Origin: Moraxellaceae bacterium UBA2477
GTDB taxonomy: Bacteria; Pseudomonadota; Gammaproteobacteria; Pseudomonadales; Moraxellaceae
Direction: 5' to 3'
Assembly: GCA_002342025.1 (NCBI GenBank)
Contig: DDPD01000018.1
Coordinates: forward strand, 13,673-39,125
Length of the DNA stretch: 25,453 nucleotides
Below the pieces are notes generated by a model. It was not told the DNA's origin. It did no database searches and was given only the letters and a program-made list of their open reading frames with translations. The translations under genes and the position numbers were made by a program. Shown here piece by piece: positions 24,780 to 25,453 of the stretch (its first letter is position 1; every line of letters begins with the position of its first letter).

Positions 24780-25174
24780 ATATTGGCGAAGCAGGTCGTT
24801 TGAGTGGCGTTTCTGCCAAAATGATCCGGCATTACGAGGAAATTGGCCTCATTGCCCCCACTGCGCGTACGGAGGCGGGCTACCGAACCTACCGTGAAAA
24901 AGATGTGCATGAGCTGCGCTTCATAAAGCGTGCAAGAAACCTCGGCTTTTCTCTCAATCAGATCCGTGTGCTGCTTTCGCTATGGCAGGATCGCAGCCGC
25001 GCCAGTGCCGACGTCAAGAAAATAGCGAATGCGCATGTCGATGAACTCAATGTGCGCATTTTGGAGCTCACGGAAATGCGCGATTCGCTAATGAGTCTGG
25101 CTGACGCCTGCCGCGGCGACCATCGCCCCGACTGTCCCATTATTAAGGGGCTGGAGACAGATGTGATTGGCTAA
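24776..25174 (+). CDS. cueR: CueR, copper-responsive MerR-family activator
   Basis: This 132-residue regulator has the MerR N-terminal winged helix (MNIGEAGRLSGVSAKMIRHY then YEEIGLIAP and GYRTY), a dimer helix and the copper-binding loop CRGDHRPDC. Cys112 and Cys120 have the spacing and numbering of E. coli CueR, and Ser77, which in CueR limits the site to monovalent ions, is also present. It should sense Cu(I), and by analogy Ag(I), and activate the 19-base-spaced promoters before copZ and copA. As it is co-transcribed with copA, its own level should rise with copper. This differs from E. coli, where cueR is apart from copA. Confidence 0.96.
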   Translation: MNIGEAGRLSGVSAKMIRHYEEIGLIAPTARTEAGYRTYREKDVHELRFIKRARNLGFSLNQIRVLLSLWQDRSRASADVKKIANAHVDELNVRILELTEMRDSLMSLADACRGDHRPDCPIIKGLETDVIG

Positions 25175-25230
25175 ATTGATACGGCCCATTTCTCTTGATG
25201 TTTTGATGCTGAGCTACAGGACAAGCAGTA

Positions 25231-25256
25231 CTGTTGGTTCCGATTTAAAACTGACC
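25231..25256. mobile_element. Possible IS21-type terminal remnant
   Basis: TGTTGGTTCC followed by GATTTAAAACTGACCC resembles the repeated TTTAAAACTGACCC sequences I know from the ends of IS21-family elements. No istA or istB gene is present, so at most an end remains. The match is recalled, not searched. Confidence 0.32.
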
Positions 25257-25260
25257 CTGA

Positions 25261-25398
25261 GGCTTAGTAGATTTAGTTGGGACAGGGGGCACAAATGGTC
25301 AGAAATTTTTGAGCAAGTCAGGTCGGCGTCGCGAGGGGAAAATGAGATTTGACTCAGAAGTGTCCCGAGAATGTCCCGGAAATAAAAAAGGCGCCTAG
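25261..25398 (+). pseudogene. Possible C-terminal remnant of a tyrosine integrase
   Basis: A frame open from 25261 ends with RFDSEVSRECPGNKKGA and a TAG at 25396-25398. Endings of the type CPGNKKG are familiar from site-specific integrases of tRNA-associated islands and prophages. It points toward, and ends 37 bases from, the tRNA gene, as an integrase 3' end beside its attachment site would. Only the tail is present and a TGA closes the frame at 25258-25260. No catalytic residue is visible, so the call is tentative. Confidence 0.38.
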
Positions 25399-25412
25399 AA
25401 GGCGCCTTTTTT
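25384..25412. terminator. Strong bidirectional rho-independent terminator
   Basis: AAAAAAGGCGCC (25384-25395) and GGCGCCTTTTTT (25401-25412) are a perfect 12-bp inverted repeat around TAGAA. On the minus strand it lies about 22 bases beyond the tRNA 3' end and probably terminates that gene. Confidence 0.9.
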
Positions 25413-25434
25413 CTGTTGAAAATCAACAAGATAT

Positions 25435-25453
25435 TGGTGGGTCGTCCGGGACT
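25435..25453 (-). tRNA. 3' end of a tRNA-Lys-like gene, cut by window edge
   Basis: Read on the minus strand, the last 19 bases are AGTCCCGGACGACCCACCA. This parses as the end of a T-loop and a T-stem strand CCCGG, the acceptor strand ACGACCC, discriminator A and an encoded CCA. The acceptor ACGACCC-A pairs with GGGTCGT, the acceptor of gammaproteobacterial tRNA-Lys. The anticodon lies outside the window, so the amino acid is inferred from the acceptor only. Confidence 0.72.

Noticed and set aside
1..25453. CRISPR array, rRNA operon or complete transposase
   Set aside because: No regularly spaced repeat, rRNA sequence or transposase-like protein was seen on either strand.

Overview
The window looks like the chromosome of a gammaproteobacterium of moderate GC content. 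This rests on gene content, a tRNA-Lys-type 3' end with encoded CCA, and CueR/CopA/Czc proteins of proteobacterial type. I cannot name a genus from sequence alone. The layout is a metabolic and oxidative-stress stretch on the left, then a metal-resistance stretch on the right that ends against a tRNA gene and looks like an eroded genomic island.

Left part (1-9.6 kb). A two-gene operon on the minus strand encodes a flavin monooxygenase of Baeyer-Villiger type, followed by a short-chain dehydrogenase cut by the window edge. A TetR regulator is divergent to it. Next come a small TRL-family lipoprotein, a strong shared terminator, a sterol-desaturase-type membrane hydroxylase and an exported catalase-peroxidase (KatG). 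The katG promoter lies inside a perfect inverted repeat. Beyond it are a short protein resembling the SRAP (YedK/HMCES) family and a large lipoprotein with an amidohydrolase-like domain.

Centre (9.6-16.7 kb). A metal-efflux operon runs His-rich small protein, CzcC-like outer-membrane channel, CzcB-like adaptor, CzcA-like RND pump. The three czc genes overlap or nearly touch. A GDT1/TMEM165-type cation exchanger follows 9 bases after czcA.

Right part (16.7-25.4 kb). A membrane-anchored FAD oxidoreductase lies on the minus strand. It is followed by a TetR gene, an MpaB-family (DUF2236) oxygenase and an alpha/beta hydrolase that has lost its 5' end at the oxygenase terminator. Related 56-57 bp sequences in inverted orientation lie on either side of the TetR-MpaB-hydrolase block. 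A complete copper module follows: copZ, copA and cueR, with two separate CueR-type operators of 19-bp spacing and a terminator between copZ and copA. The last 280 bases hold a possible IS21-type end, a possible integrase C-terminal remnant, a strong terminator and the 3' end of a tRNA-Lys-like gene on the minus strand.

Read together, the right-hand genes deal with Cu(I) (CueR, CopZ, CopA) and with divalent metals (CzcCBA-like pump plus GDT1). The left-hand genes suit oxidation of ketones, sterols or hydrocarbons plus peroxide defence. No transposase gene, intact integrase, CRISPR array or rRNA is visible.
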